From Microbacterium sp. Leaf288 (GTDB lineage Bacteria > Actinomycetota > Actinomycetes > Actinomycetales > Microbacteriaceae), in assembly GCF_001422925.1 (NCBI RefSeq), contig NZ_LMNI01000014.1, positions 124,001 through 188,000 on the forward strand: 64,000 nucleotides of DNA. The letters are read 5' to 3'. Shown piece by piece: positions 1-8,171 of the stretch. The notes under the pieces were generated by a model. That model worked only from the letters and a program-made list of their open reading frames with translations, did not search any database and was not told the DNA's origin. Positions within the stretch are counted from its first letter, which is position 1. Each line of letters opens with the position of its first letter. Made by a program: the position numbers and the translations under genes.

Positions 1-202
1 GATCGCGAGCCGCTGGCGCCTCGGGCCGGCGCTCGCGCTCGCGTGGGGGCTGATCTGGCTCTCGGTCGGCCGGCTGGAGGGCGAGCCGCACAGCACCGCG
101 ATCGGGGTGACGGCGATCGTCGTCGCCGCACTGATCCTCGGTACGGCGCTCATCGGCACCGCAGTGCGCGCGCTGACCGCGGTCCGCAACGCCGAGGTGT
201 GA
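1..202 (+). CDS. Membrane protein, C-terminal fragment
   Basis: The frame is open from base 2 and ends in TGA at 200-202, giving the last 66 residues of a gene that starts outside the window. Two hydrophobic stretches are visible, one ALALAWGLIWLSVG-like near the edge and one IGVTAIVVAALILGTALIG-like, separated by a short charged loop (GRLEGEPH). It is probably a small integral membrane protein ending in a cytoplasmic tail. I cannot assign a family. It converges with the following gene, with no spacer between the stop codons. Confidence 0.6.
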   Translation, partial: IASRWRLGPALALAWGLIWLSVGRLEGEPHSTAIGVTAIVVAALILGTALIGTAVRALTAVRNAEV

Positions 203-946
203 TCAGGCGGGCGCGAAGCGGTCGGCGAACGCCCGCAGCAGCCGCGTGGGCTCCGTGACGGATGCTGCGAGCACGCGTCCGGCGATCGCGTCATAGTCCG
301 CGGAATCGAAGTAGCCGTCGTCGCGGTACACGGCCATGCGCTCGGTGAACGCCTTCGTGGTCGGCTCGGGGTGGAACTGGGTCGCGTAGAGCCGGTCGCC
401 CACGCGGTACGCCTGGACGGGGCATCCGTCGTTGCTCGCCAGCAGGACCGCTCCCGGCGGCAGGTTCTCGGTCCCCTCCTTGTGGGCGGTGAGCGCCGTG
501 AAGCGATTCGCGAGGGCGCCGAACAGCGGGTCGGCCGAGGCCCGCTTCGTGAGCTCCACCGCCACGGGGCCGGTGTCCTCGGGGAAGGCACGGCTCACCG
601 TGCCGCCCAGGGTGCGGGTCGCGATGCCGATGCCGTAGCAGGTGAAGAGGGCGGCCGGACCGTCGCCGGTCGCGGTGCGCTCTGCGATGCGGGCGAGGGC
701 CGCTTCGAGGCGCCGCTGCGCGTCGGTCTTCGTCGACTCGGGGTCGGTGACGTTGAACGGACTGCCGCCCACGAGGAAGCCGGAGTAGCGCTCGAACACG
801 TCGTCGGGAAGCGGTTCGCGCACCAGGTCGTGGCGGGCGAGGCGGCTCTCGTCGAGGTGCATCGCGGTGCGGAAGGACTCGTATTCGGCGGCCGCCGCAC
901 CCAGCTGCGGGCGCACGCAGACATAGAGCAACGGCGCGGTCGTCAT
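203..946 (-). CDS. Class I glutamine amidotransferase-like protein
   Basis: This 247-residue cytoplasmic protein has a class I glutamine amidotransferase fold. The nucleophile elbow is FTCYGIG (Cys103) and the catalytic His/Glu lie in QFHPEP (His192, Glu194), so the full triad is present. The class hydrolyses glutamine to supply ammonia, or acts as a gamma-glutamyl hydrolase. The stand-alone form resembles GuaA N-terminal-like or PuuD-like proteins, but no synthetase partner is adjacent. The PuuD-like reading would fit the amine-degradation genes further along, though this is only suggestive. The ATG lies 6 nt downstream of a TAGAAT box on the same strand, which implies a leaderless transcript and supports this start. 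Confidence 0.8.
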   Translation of the reverse strand: MTTAPLLYVCVRPQLGAAAAEYESFRTAMHLDESRLARHDLVREPLPDDVFERYSGFLVGGSPFNVTDPESTKTDAQRRLEAALARIAERTATGDGPAALFTCYGIGIATRTLGGTVSRAFPEDTGPVAVELTKRASADPLFGALANRFTALTAHKEGTENLPPGAVLLASNDGCPVQAYRVGDRLYATQFHPEPTTKAFTERMAVYRDDGYFDSADYDAIAGRVLAASVTEPTRLLRAFADRFAPA

Positions 947-952
947 GCACGA

Positions 953-958
953 ATTCTA
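953..958 (-). promoter_or_regulatory. -10 box (TAGAAT) of leaderless amidotransferase gene
   Basis: TAGAAT on the minus strand is followed by 6 nt and then the ATG at 946, so transcription is expected to begin at the start codon. No Shine-Dalgarno sequence precedes the gene. Confidence 0.5.
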
Positions 959-1070
959 GGTCTCCACTCCCGGACCCTGCGAGACGGCTGAAATCGTCGG
1001 TATTCGGGCGGCGTGCGTGTATCAAACCCGCACTATCGCGCTCGGGCATGGTGTGGACAGAATGGGCGCT

Positions 1071-1688
1071 ATGACGCAGGCTGACGCCGAACCATCCGTC
1101 GACTCCGTGGAGCCGGCGCGATGGGAGCGCGCCGCCGCACTCTTCGTGCGGTGGCGTGAAGGCGACAGCCGTGCGATGGACGAACTCGTCCGCCTGATGA
1201 CGCCGCCGCTATGGCACGTCGTGAGGGCGTACGGGCTCGACCATTCGTTGGCGCAGGACGTCGTGCAGACGACCTGGCTGACGCTCGTGCGCCGTCACGA
1301 GACCATCAACGACCCGCTCGCGGTGTCGGGGTGGCTCACGATGTGCGCGCGCCGTGAGGCGTGGCGAGTCGGCAAACAGCACCGGCGTGCCGATGCCACC
1401 GAGGCCGAGTCGCTCGAACCGCACCTTCCCGTCCACGAATCCGCCGAGCAGACCGCCGCGCAGGACGACGAGACCCGTCGCCTCTGGACAGCGGTCGGAA
1501 CGCTCAACGAACGATGCCAGCGCCTGCTGCGGATCGTCGCGTTCGAGGACCGCCCCGACTATGCCCGCATCGCCGAAGACCTTGCGATGCCCATCGGATC
1601 GATCGGACCGACCCGCCAGCGCTGCCTCGCGAAGCTACGCGCCGTACTCGAGGGAGACGGATGGAGAGGTGACGACGATGGAAACTGA
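1071..1688 (+). CDS. ECF-type RNA polymerase sigma factor (sigma-70 family)
   Basis: This protein of 205 residues has a sigma region 2 (about residues 20-90; helices around DELVRLMTPPLWHVVRAYG and SLAQDVVQTTWLTLV) and a sigma region 4 helix-turn-helix near the C-terminus (YARIAEDLAMPIGSIGPTRQ). Regions 1.1 and 3 are absent, as in extracytoplasmic-function sigma factors. It should direct RNA polymerase to a small regulon, presumably including its own operon. ATG 1071 is preferred over ATG 1062 or 1017 because the family homology begins shortly after it. Its last 11 bases overlap the next gene, so the two are translationally coupled. No zinc-binding anti-sigma motif is found in the neighbour, so how it is controlled is unclear. 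Confidence 0.88.
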   Translation: MTQADAEPSVDSVEPARWERAAALFVRWREGDSRAMDELVRLMTPPLWHVVRAYGLDHSLAQDVVQTTWLTLVRRHETINDPLAVSGWLTMCARREAWRVGKQHRRADATEAESLEPHLPVHESAEQTAAQDDETRRLWTAVGTLNERCQRLLRIVAFEDRPDYARIAEDLAMPIGSIGPTRQRCLAKLRAVLEGDGWRGDDDGN

Positions 1689-2145
1689 GGACTTTGCGGC
1701 CGACGCCGCGCTCTTCGCACGGATGCGGCGCATGTGGGAGGACGTCGACCCCGTGCCGGCCGACCTGGTGGACCAGATGGTCGCCGCTGTCGCCGTCGAG
1801 GACCTGTCGCGGGAGTACGCGCTCCTGACGCTGGTCGAGGGGACGTTCGCGGCCGTGCGCGGCGAGACCGACACGGCGACTCTCCAGTTCAGCGACGGCA
1901 CGACCAGCGTGCTGCTGCACGTGACCGCCACCGAGGGCGGCGACCGGCGCGTGGACGGATGGGTGGACGCCACGGCCCTCGCCATCCGTCTCATCCAGGG
2001 CGACCGCGAGTGGTCGGCCGAACCGGGCGAGCACGGACGCTTCGCCTTCGACGAGGTCACGCCCGGGATGGCGCGGCTTCGCCTGGTGGTGCGCGACGCC
2101 GACGGCGCGCTGCGCGACTTCCAGACCCCGCAGTTCGAAGTCTGA
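1678..2145 (+). CDS. Hypothetical beta-rich protein coupled to the sigma factor
   Basis: This 155-residue soluble protein has an acidic helical N-terminal third (ALFARMRRMWEDVDPVPADLVDQM) followed by a beta-strand-rich region (about 60-155) with alternating hydrophobics, like a carboxypeptidase-regulatory or transthyretin-like sandwich. There is no signal peptide, membrane segment or HxxxCxxC zinc motif. The ATG overlaps the end of the sigma gene by 11 bases, so co-translation is likely. By position it could be an atypical anti-sigma or adaptor protein. That role is inferred from context only; the sequence itself does not reveal a function. Confidence 0.7.
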   Translation: METEDFAADAALFARMRRMWEDVDPVPADLVDQMVAAVAVEDLSREYALLTLVEGTFAAVRGETDTATLQFSDGTTSVLLHVTATEGGDRRVDGWVDATALAIRLIQGDREWSAEPGEHGRFAFDEVTPGMARLRLVVRDADGALRDFQTPQFEV

Positions 2146-2173
2146 CAACCAGTTCGAGATACGAAGAACGGAT

Positions 2174-2195
2174 GCCGCGGCCTGGGGGCCGCGGC
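2174..2195 (+). promoter_or_regulatory. Perfect 9-bp hairpin between operon genes
   Basis: GCCGCGGCC (2174-2182) and GGCCGCGGC (2187-2195) form a perfect stem around a 4-nt loop, 23 bases before the protease start. It lacks a U-tract. It could partly terminate transcription or protect the downstream mRNA, giving different levels of the regulator and protease genes. Confidence 0.45.
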
Positions 2196-2218
2196 TCCCA
2201 CGTGTGTGAGGAGATGAC

Positions 2219-4186
2219 ATGGCCGAAGACGAGCGTGCCGGTGGATCGTGGCGTACGCGAGTGAAGGCGGGCGCCCCGCTCGGCGTTCCGCTCGATCCCG
2301 GTCGGGACATCGTGCCGGGAGTGGAGGCGTTCCCCTCGGCGTACGCGCCAGGCCATCTCGTGATCTCGGGTGAGACCGCCGACGCGAAGGGTGCGCTGCT
2401 CGCTGCGGGCCAGGAGCTCGGGTGGGAGGTCGACCTCGATGAGATCCGGCCATCTGCGGAGAACGAGCCCGCTCTCACGCGGGCGCGCATCATCCAGCTT
2501 CCGAGCGACAAACGGGACGACGAACCGGTTCCCGCCGTCGACGCCTGGCGGCTGCTGCAGCACGCGCGTCGGGTGGCCCTCGAGGAAGCCGAATACCAGC
2601 GACGTCTGGCCGCGGAGCAGCAGGCCGATCGCGGACAGGAGGGCGCGTCGCAGCGCCCTGAGCCCGCAGCGCGCGGCCTTTCTGAACAAGGCGCCCCCAG
2701 CGAGGTGAGCGAGCAACGCCGTCAGGAGATCCGCCGCGAGGTGCGTCGCGACGTCGCCAAGACCGCGGCGCGGGCTGCGGAGCCCATCCGGGCGGAGTCC
2801 CGATCGCGGGCCCCGCAGCAGCCGCTGGTGGAGGTGCCGTCCGTCGACATCGATGCACTGCGCAATGTCGGGCTGGATCACGTGCTCACGATCGATCCGG
2901 TGGGCGTCAATCCTCACGGCATGACGAACCCCCACGGCATGACGAACCCGCACGGCATGACGAACCCGCACGGCATGACGAACCCTCACGGTATGACCAA
3001 CCCGAGCGGAACCGCGGGCTACGCCTATCCCGGGACGGGGGGCCTCGAGCTCGTGTCGTTCCTCGGGACGGCGCCGCGGCGAACACGCGTCGTCGCCGAA
3101 GGCGGCCGCAGGCCCGTCGTCGCCGTCGTGGACACCGGGTGCGGTGTCCACCCGTGGCTCCCGGCCGAGACCACGCCGTCACAGCCGGCCACGCCCGCGC
3201 CGTCGAGGCCGGAGCGCTTCGACGACCTCGATGACGAGCCGGCCGATGCGATCGACACGGTCGACCCCGTGATCGTCCGGCGTAGGATCCCCTGGCCGAG
3301 CCGAACCGGGGACGTGATCGGTGTCGAGGATCCCCTCACGGATCCCGAGATCCACGGCGACCAGTCCGGACCTCTCGATGGGTTCCTCGACGCCGCCGCC
3401 GGCCACGGTACGTTCGTCTGCGGCATCATCCGTCAGGTCTGCCCGGAGGCGGATCTCATCTCGATCCGTGTCGCCGACAGCAATGGCGCAGTGCTCGAGA
3501 GCGAGCTCATCGATGCGCTCGAAGACCTCGCGCTCTGGATGGACTCGGACAAGGCGAAGAACGTCGTCGACGTCGTCAACCTCTCGCTCGGCTACTACCA
3601 CGAGACTCCCGAGGATGGACGCTTCAGCCTGCGACTCCATAAGGCACTCGTGGCGCTGCGCCGCCGGGGGTGCGTCGTCGTGTGCTCCGCCGGAAACGAT
3701 GCGACGGAACGACCGGCGTTTCCCGCCGCGCTGTCCAAGGACGGCGATCCCGAGCTGAAACTCGAGGAGCCGCCGGGGCTTGCCCAGCACATCGCCGTCG
3801 GGGCGCTGAATCCTCAAGCGACATCCGTCGCGCTGTACAGCAACGTCGGCGATTGGGTGACAGCCTTCGCTCCCGGCACCTCTGTCGTGAGCGCGTTCCC
3901 GTCGTTCGAGGGCGGCGTGCAGGCCGGCACACGCGCCGACCGCGACAACCGTCGACGGCAGAGCCTGGACCCGGACGACTTCTCCGGTGGCTACGCGATC
4001 TGGAGCGGGACCTCGTTCGCCGCACCGTACGTCTCGGGTCGGATCGCACGGGCTCTCGCTCCATCCCTGATGGATCCCGGTGCGGCCAAGACTGCGGCTC
4101 CGGGGCAGGACCCCGTCACAAAGGCGCTCGAATGGGTGAAGGTGCGGGACAAGTCGACACCGCTCCCGGGTCAGACGGCCCCCTAG
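2219..4186 (+). CDS. Intracellular-type subtilisin family (S8) serine protease with NPHGMT repeats
   Basis: This 655-residue protein contains a full subtilisin-like catalytic domain: Asp305 in VVDTGCGVHPW, His396 in GHGTFVCGI, the oxyanion Asn in CSAGND and Ser599 in SGTSFAAPYVSG. The first 230 residues are not a typical propeptide. They contain an alpha/beta segment (about 40-100) and a highly charged helical or coiled-coil stretch (about 115-195), followed by five perfect NPHGMT hexads (231-260). There is no Sec or Tat signal, lipobox or membrane segment, so the enzyme is probably cytoplasmic. A GAGGAG ribosome site lies 6 bases upstream. It sits between the sigma module and a CHAT protease, suggesting a two-protease cascade. 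About 35 residues between Asp and His are extra and rich in acidic and Pro residues. Confidence 0.88.
   Translation: MAEDERAGGSWRTRVKAGAPLGVPLDPGRDIVPGVEAFPSAYAPGHLVISGETADAKGALLAAGQELGWEVDLDEIRPSAENEPALTRARIIQLPSDKRDDEPVPAVDAWRLLQHARRVALEEAEYQRRLAAEQQADRGQEGASQRPEPAARGLSEQGAPSEVSEQRRQEIRREVRRDVAKTAARAAEPIRAESRSRAPQQPLVEVPSVDIDALRNVGLDHVLTIDPVGVNPHGMTNPHGMTNPHGMTNPHGMTNPHGMTNPSGTAGYAYPGTGGLELVSFLGTAPRRTRVVAEGGRRPVVAVVDTGCGVHPWLPAETTPSQPATPAPSRPERFDDLDDEPADAIDTVDPVIVRRRIPWPSRTGDVIGVEDPLTDPEIHGDQSGPLDGFLDAAAGHGTFVCGIIRQVCPEADLISIRVADSNGAVLESELIDALEDLALWMDSDKAKNVVDVVNLSLGYYHETPEDGRFSLRLHKALVALRRRGCVVVCSAGNDATERPAFPAALSKDGDPELKLEEPPGLAQHIAVGALNPQATSVALYSNVGDWVTAFAPGTSVVSAFPSFEGGVQAGTRADRDNRRRQSLDPDDFSGGYAIWSGTSFAAPYVSGRIARALAPSLMDPGAAKTAAPGQDPVTKALEWVKVRDKSTPLPGQTAP
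2909..2998 (+). repeat. Five tandem 18-bp repeats encoding (NPHGMT)5
   Basis: Five consecutive in-frame 18-bp units encode Asn-Pro-His-Gly-Met-Thr, followed by a decayed sixth unit (NPSGTA). The units differ only at synonymous third positions (CCT/CCC/CCG, GGC/GGT, ACG/ACC), so the peptide rather than the DNA is being conserved. The array lies between the charged N-terminal region and the subtilisin catalytic domain. Confidence 0.9.
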
Positions 4187-4259
4187 CCAGGGAGAGAAGA
4201 GTGCGGCTGGCGGGGCCTGCCGGTCGCACTCGTCTGCCGGGTGGGTCCATCATGGCTGT

Positions 4260-6749
4260 GTGGCGGCGACCGGTGAACAGCTCTACCAGCGGGGTTGGCA
4301 TCTCGCGACCCGAGGGAGCTTCATAGACGCTCGGCGCGTGCTCGCGGCCGGTGCCGCGCGCGCCGAAGCCGAGGGCGACATCGAGCTCGGTGCGCGTATC
4401 GCGGGCACGACGGCCTACGTGCTCGCTCGCCTCGGCGACGTGGATGGTGGCGAGCAGCTGTGCCTGGACGCCCTCGGGCGGGACGGTCTGTCGGAGGCCG
4501 CGATCGCCCAGTTGCACGGTCAGCTCGGGTCGCTCGCGCTGGAACGCGGGCTGCTCGATGACGCGGCAGGGTGGCTGGACAAGAGCATCCGTGGGCTCAG
4601 TGATCAGCCGGTGCGTCAGGCCAACATGCGGATGAACCGCAGTCTCGTCGACATGCAGCGCGGCCGTCTCGACGCGGCTGTCTCGGATCTCCACCTGGCG
4701 GAGGGTGCCTATCGGGCAGCGGGCATGGACACCGAGGCGAACCTCGCCGTGCACAACCGCGGCTATGCGCTCATGCTCGGCGGGGATCTCGTGGCGGCCC
4801 TGCAGACGATGCAGTCCGTCCGGGAACCGCTCGATGGGGAGTCAGCGATGTGGGCGGCCGTGAACGAGCTCGACCGCGCGGAGGTGCTCCGCGAAGCAGG
4901 GTTGGTGACAGAGGCCGAGCGCAGTCTCGCAGCGGTGTCGGAAGCGTTCGGTCGCCATCGTGCTCCGCGCGACCGTGCCACGGCGGATTACAACCTCGCT
5001 CGATCGTTGCTCAGCCACGATCCGGCGCGCGCGGCACGGGTGGCCGCCGCATCGGCGCGGCGTTTCGCCACGATCGGCAGCTCGGGCTGGGCTGTGCGTG
5101 CTGAGGCGATCGGTCTGCGTGCCAGGCTCACGGTCGGGCGGGTCGACCGCGCCGGGGGTCCGGTGAGGGCGGGACAGCGGCTGCCCGCGCGCACGAGAGT
5201 CTTGGATGTCACGGCGGGCCTCAAGGCGCACGGATTCAACTCCGAGGCGGAGGCGCTCCGGCTCACGGACGCGTTGGCGCGCATCAGGAGCGGCCACGGC
5301 GGCGCTCAGCCGGTCATGCGTATCGGACGGCGCACTCCGCTGGAGGTGGGGCTCCTCGCGCACGAGGTGCGCGCGGCACATGCCGCCACACAGGGCCGCG
5401 AGGCAGACACCCGTCGTCACGCTGCCGCCGGGCTCGATCTGTTGGATCGCACCCGCCATGCCGTGGGGAGCCTCGACATACAGGTCTCCGCGGCGATGAA
5501 GGGTGCGGGGCTGATCACGACCGGGCTGGCCTCGGCCCTCAGATCAGGCAACCATGCCGCCGTCTTCGAATGGTCTGAGCGTGCACGCTCGGTGATGGGA
5601 TCCTTCCCACCGCTTCGCCCTCCGCCCGACCCCGAATTGGCGGCAGATCTCGCGGAGCTGCGGGTGCTGCGCGCCGCGGCGCCGGACGGTGAATGGCTCG
5701 CCACACCGCGGGCCGCTCTCCTCAGCGACCGCGCGCGTCAGCGGCAGTGGTCGCACACCGCCGCCGGTGAACTCAGAGTCCGCGCGACGCTCGACGACGC
5801 CGTCGCAGAACTGGGTGACGGCGATGCGCTCGTGTCCTACGTGTTCGACGGAGTCGAGCTCGCTGCACTCGCCATCACACGCGGGAGCCGACAACTGATC
5901 GCACTGGACTGGAATGCCGTGAGGCTCGCGCTGCGGGGCCTGCGGGCCGATCTCGACATGGCGGCGACGGTGACCGCGGGGCCGATGGCGGCGGTGGTCC
6001 GCCGGGGGCTCGACGAGCGGCTGGCGACCCTGTCGCGGATCCTCTGCGCTCCCGTTCGCGCGCTCTCGGGCGCGGAACGGATCCTCGTCACGGCCGCGGG
6101 CGTCCTCTCCGGTGTCCCGTGGATGATGCTCCCCGCGATCGGCCGTCGCCCCCTGTCGGTGGCGACGTCAGTCACCTCCTGGATCGCTCAGCGCTCGAGT
6201 GCTGCGCGCGCGCCGAGGTCCGCCGGCTTCGCAGCCGGCCCCCGCGTCGCCCGCGGAGAGGAGGAGGTGTCCGCGGCTTCGACCGCGTGGAGCCGAGCCC
6301 AGGTGAGAACCGGCACCGAAGCGACAGTCACGGAGGTCACCGCTCTGGCCTCTGAGGTCGACGTGCTGCATGTCGCCGCCCATGGCCGTCACGCACTCGA
6401 CAACCCGATGTTCTCCGGTCTGGAACTCGCCGACGGCACCCTGTTCGGCTACGACATCGACCTCATCCCGGTCGTCCCCGACACTGTCGTGTTGTCGGCG
6501 TGCGAGGTCGGTCGTTCCTCGGTGAGGTGGGGCGAAGAGGCGTTGGGTATGACGAGGGTGTGGCTGCACGCGGGTGTTCGCAGCGTCATCGCCGCGCCCG
6601 TCATCGTCGCCGACGACGCGGCATGCGAGCTCCTCGCGGCCATGCACGAGGGCCTCGCCGCGGGCGTAGCCCCCTCGGAAGCGCTGGCCGCGGCATCCGT
6701 CCGCACCGGCATCATCGCCCCGTTCCAGGTGCACGGCGCCGGGTTCTGA
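4260..6749 (+). CDS. TPR-CHAT domain protein (caspase-like protease)
   Basis: This 829-residue protein starts with helical repeats typical of TPRs (about residues 1-300: GEQLYQRGWHLATRGSFIDARRVL, then further helix pairs), a linker, and a second helical block. It ends in a CHAT domain (about 510-829). The CHAT dyad is visible as His708 in HVAAHGRH and Cys748 in VLSACEVG. CHAT proteases are clan CD (caspase/separase-like) and are often activated by partner proteins. The N-terminal TPRs would bind such a partner. The GTG at 4260 has no Shine-Dalgarno but lies 6 nt after CATCAT, a possible -10 box. A GTG at 4201 with a good ribosome site (GGGAGAGAAG) opens a different 42-codon frame overlapping this start, perhaps for coupling. 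It lies 73 bases after the subtilisin gene, so the same operon is likely. Confidence 0.88.
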   Translation: MAATGEQLYQRGWHLATRGSFIDARRVLAAGAARAEAEGDIELGARIAGTTAYVLARLGDVDGGEQLCLDALGRDGLSEAAIAQLHGQLGSLALERGLLDDAAGWLDKSIRGLSDQPVRQANMRMNRSLVDMQRGRLDAAVSDLHLAEGAYRAAGMDTEANLAVHNRGYALMLGGDLVAALQTMQSVREPLDGESAMWAAVNELDRAEVLREAGLVTEAERSLAAVSEAFGRHRAPRDRATADYNLARSLLSHDPARAARVAAASARRFATIGSSGWAVRAEAIGLRARLTVGRVDRAGGPVRAGQRLPARTRVLDVTAGLKAHGFNSEAEALRLTDALARIRSGHGGAQPVMRIGRRTPLEVGLLAHEVRAAHAATQGREADTRRHAAAGLDLLDRTRHAVGSLDIQVSAAMKGAGLITTGLASALRSGNHAAVFEWSERARSVMGSFPPLRPPPDPELAADLAELRVLRAAAPDGEWLATPRAALLSDRARQRQWSHTAAGELRVRATLDDAVAELGDGDALVSYVFDGVELAALAITRGSRQLIALDWNAVRLALRGLRADLDMAATVTAGPMAAVVRRGLDERLATLSRILCAPVRALSGAERILVTAAGVLSGVPWMMLPAIGRRPLSVATSVTSWIAQRSSAARAPRSAGFAAGPRVARGEEEVSAASTAWSRAQVRTGTEATVTEVTALASEVDVLHVAAHGRHALDNPMFSGLELADGTLFGYDIDLIPVVPDTVVLSACEVGRSSVRWGEEALGMTRVWLHAGVRSVIAAPVIVADDAACELLAAMHEGLAAGVAPSEALAAASVRTGIIAPFQVHGAGF

Positions 6750-6899
6750 GGTTTCTTCGCGTTCCGTGTATCAGGACGGATGCTGCGTGCTCCTGGTCAT
6801 CGGAACGGCTTGCGCCCAGCCGACGGGGGTCGGAGGCGCTGACAGAAGACCTTCTTGGGGAACGCAGAATCGGCTGTGGGTCTTCGCCGCCGATCCTCG

Positions 6900-6932
6900 A
6901 GGGGTGCTGCATGGGACTGGGGCGGCACCCCT
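6900..6932. terminator. Hairpin between convergent genes
   Basis: AGGGGTGC (6900-6907) and GCACCCCT (6925-6932) form a perfect 8-bp stem with a 17-base loop, between the converging CHAT and LysR-like genes. It can serve both strands as a terminator. The rest of 6750-6958 holds no convincing gene. Confidence 0.5.
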
Positions 6933-6958
6933 CATTCCATGCTTCGGCGCAGGCGCGC

Positions 6959-7717
6959 TCAGCCGCGCGAAGAGTTGGCGGTGCGCCCGCGCACGATGCC
7001 GACGAAGGCCTCGACCGCGGGAGTGGTCCGCTCAGCCGTCCACGCGAGCGCCACCGTCGAGAGCGGACCCCCGCTGAGTGCGCGGTACTCGACGTCCTTG
7101 CGATGATGCAATCGTGCGACCGACATCGGCACCACCACGATCCCGACACCGGCCGCGACGGTGGCGATCGCCTCGCCGGTGTCGGCCGGTGGCGCGAACC
7201 GCGGCGCGACACTGCCGGGGAGCTGGATGGCGAGCACGTCGTCCTGCGGCACGATGAGCACCTCGCCCACGAGGTCCGCCGCGTCGAGCTCGTCCTCAGC
7301 GGCGGTCAGGTGCGAGTCCTTCGCGCACACGACCACCGGGAGCTCGTCGTACAGCGGGATGACGTGGAGGCCGTCCTTGTCGAGCGGCAGCCGCACGAGC
7401 GCCGCGTCGACCTCGCCGTCGAGGAGCGCGCGACGCTGATCGGCGACCGCCAGGGGCACGAGCTCGAGGCTGGTCCGCGGCATCCGCTCGTTCCAGATGT
7501 CGATCCACTTGCCGGGCGTCGCACCCGGGATCGCGCCGAGCGTGAAAGTCGCGGGCATGGCGGGCTCGACGGGCGGCGTCGGCGACGGCCCGGGCGACGG
7601 CTGCGGCCGCCGCGTCTTGGCGGGCTTCGCCTTCGAGGACGACGCGGATGCTGCGCCCGGACGCTTGCCCGATGCGCCACGACCTCGTCCGCCTGTGCGC
7701 GACCCGCCCTTCGCCAT
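6959..7717 (-). CDS. LysR-type substrate-binding domain protein without DNA-binding domain
   Basis: This protein of about 252 residues begins with a basic, Pro/Ser/Lys-rich disordered segment (first 45 residues). A periplasmic-binding-like effector domain of LysR regulators follows (FTLGAIPGATPGKWIDIWNERMP..., VPLAVADQRRALLDGEVDAALVRLP..., GVGIVVVPMSVARL). The helix-turn-helix that normally precedes this domain is missing and is replaced by the basic tail, so it may be a ligand sensor or a degenerate regulator. The start at 7717 is supported by TACGCT exactly 6 nt upstream (leaderless). An alternative ATG at 7753 would overlap the divergent gene. Confidence 0.75.
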   Translation of the reverse strand: MAKGGSRTGGRGRGASGKRPGAASASSSKAKPAKTRRPQPSPGPSPTPPVEPAMPATFTLGAIPGATPGKWIDIWNERMPRTSLELVPLAVADQRRALLDGEVDAALVRLPLDKDGLHVIPLYDELPVVVCAKDSHLTAAEDELDAADLVGEVLIVPQDDVLAIQLPGSVAPRFAPPADTGEAIATVAAGVGIVVVPMSVARLHHRKDVEYRALSGGPLSTVALAWTAERTTPAVEAFVGIVRGRTANSSRG

Positions 7718-7723
7718 GCGTTC

Positions 7724-7729
7724 AGCGTA
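7724..7729 (-). promoter_or_regulatory. -10 box (TACGCT) of leaderless LysR-domain gene
   Basis: TACGCT on the minus strand lies 6 nt before ATG 7717 and sets the start codon choice. Confidence 0.5.
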
Positions 7730-7739
7730 GCCGGGGCGA

Positions 7740-7745
7740 TATGGT
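7740..7745 (+). promoter_or_regulatory. -10 box (TATGGT) of leaderless DUF1304 gene
   Basis: TATGGT lies 6 nt before ATG 7752. The divergent TACGCT box is only 10 bp away, so the two promoters face away from each other within about 25 bp. Confidence 0.5.
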
Positions 7746-7751
7746 TCGCTC

Positions 7752-8150
7752 ATGGTGGCGATTCTGGCAACGGTCTTCGCGGCGCTCGCGGCGCTCCTGC
7801 ACGTCTACATCTTCGTGATGGAGAGCGTCCAGTGGACGCAACCGAAGATCTGGAAGCGGTTCGGGGTGGCCGACCAGGCGGCCGCCGACACGACGAAGCC
7901 GATGGCGTACAACCAGGGCTTCTACAACCTGTTCCTCGCGATCGGCGTCGTCATCGGGCTCGTGCTGCTCTTCGCGGGAAGCGACACCGCGCCCGTCCAC
8001 GCGGCGGGTCTCGCGCTCGCGCTGTTCGCGCTGGGGTCGATGGTCGCCGCCGCGCTGGTGCTGCTCACGACCGGGCTGCGGTACCTGCGGGCGGCGCTCC
8101 TCCAGGGCACGCTGCCCCTCATCGGGTTCGTGCTGTTCCTGTTCGCCTGA
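7752..8150 (+). CDS. DUF1304 family membrane protein
   Basis: This 132-residue protein has four predicted membrane helices (starting at residues about 2, 50, 76 and 105). The conserved DUF1304 features are an N-terminal HVYIFVMESVQW and a central YNQGFYNLFLA loop. The family is widespread, about 120-130 residues long, and has no established function. The start lies 6 nt from a TATGGT box. It converges with the nuclease gene, with a 21-base gap. Confidence 0.85.
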   Translation: MVAILATVFAALAALLHVYIFVMESVQWTQPKIWKRFGVADQAAADTTKPMAYNQGFYNLFLAIGVVIGLVLLFAGSDTAPVHAAGLALALFALGSMVAAALVLLTTGLRYLRAALLQGTLPLIGFVLFLFA

Positions 8151-8171
8151 CCGCTCAACCCGCGTGACCGC

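Noticed and set aside
2909..2998. CRISPR-like tandem repeat
   Set aside because: The 18-bp units abut directly with no spacers and are in frame within the protease gene.
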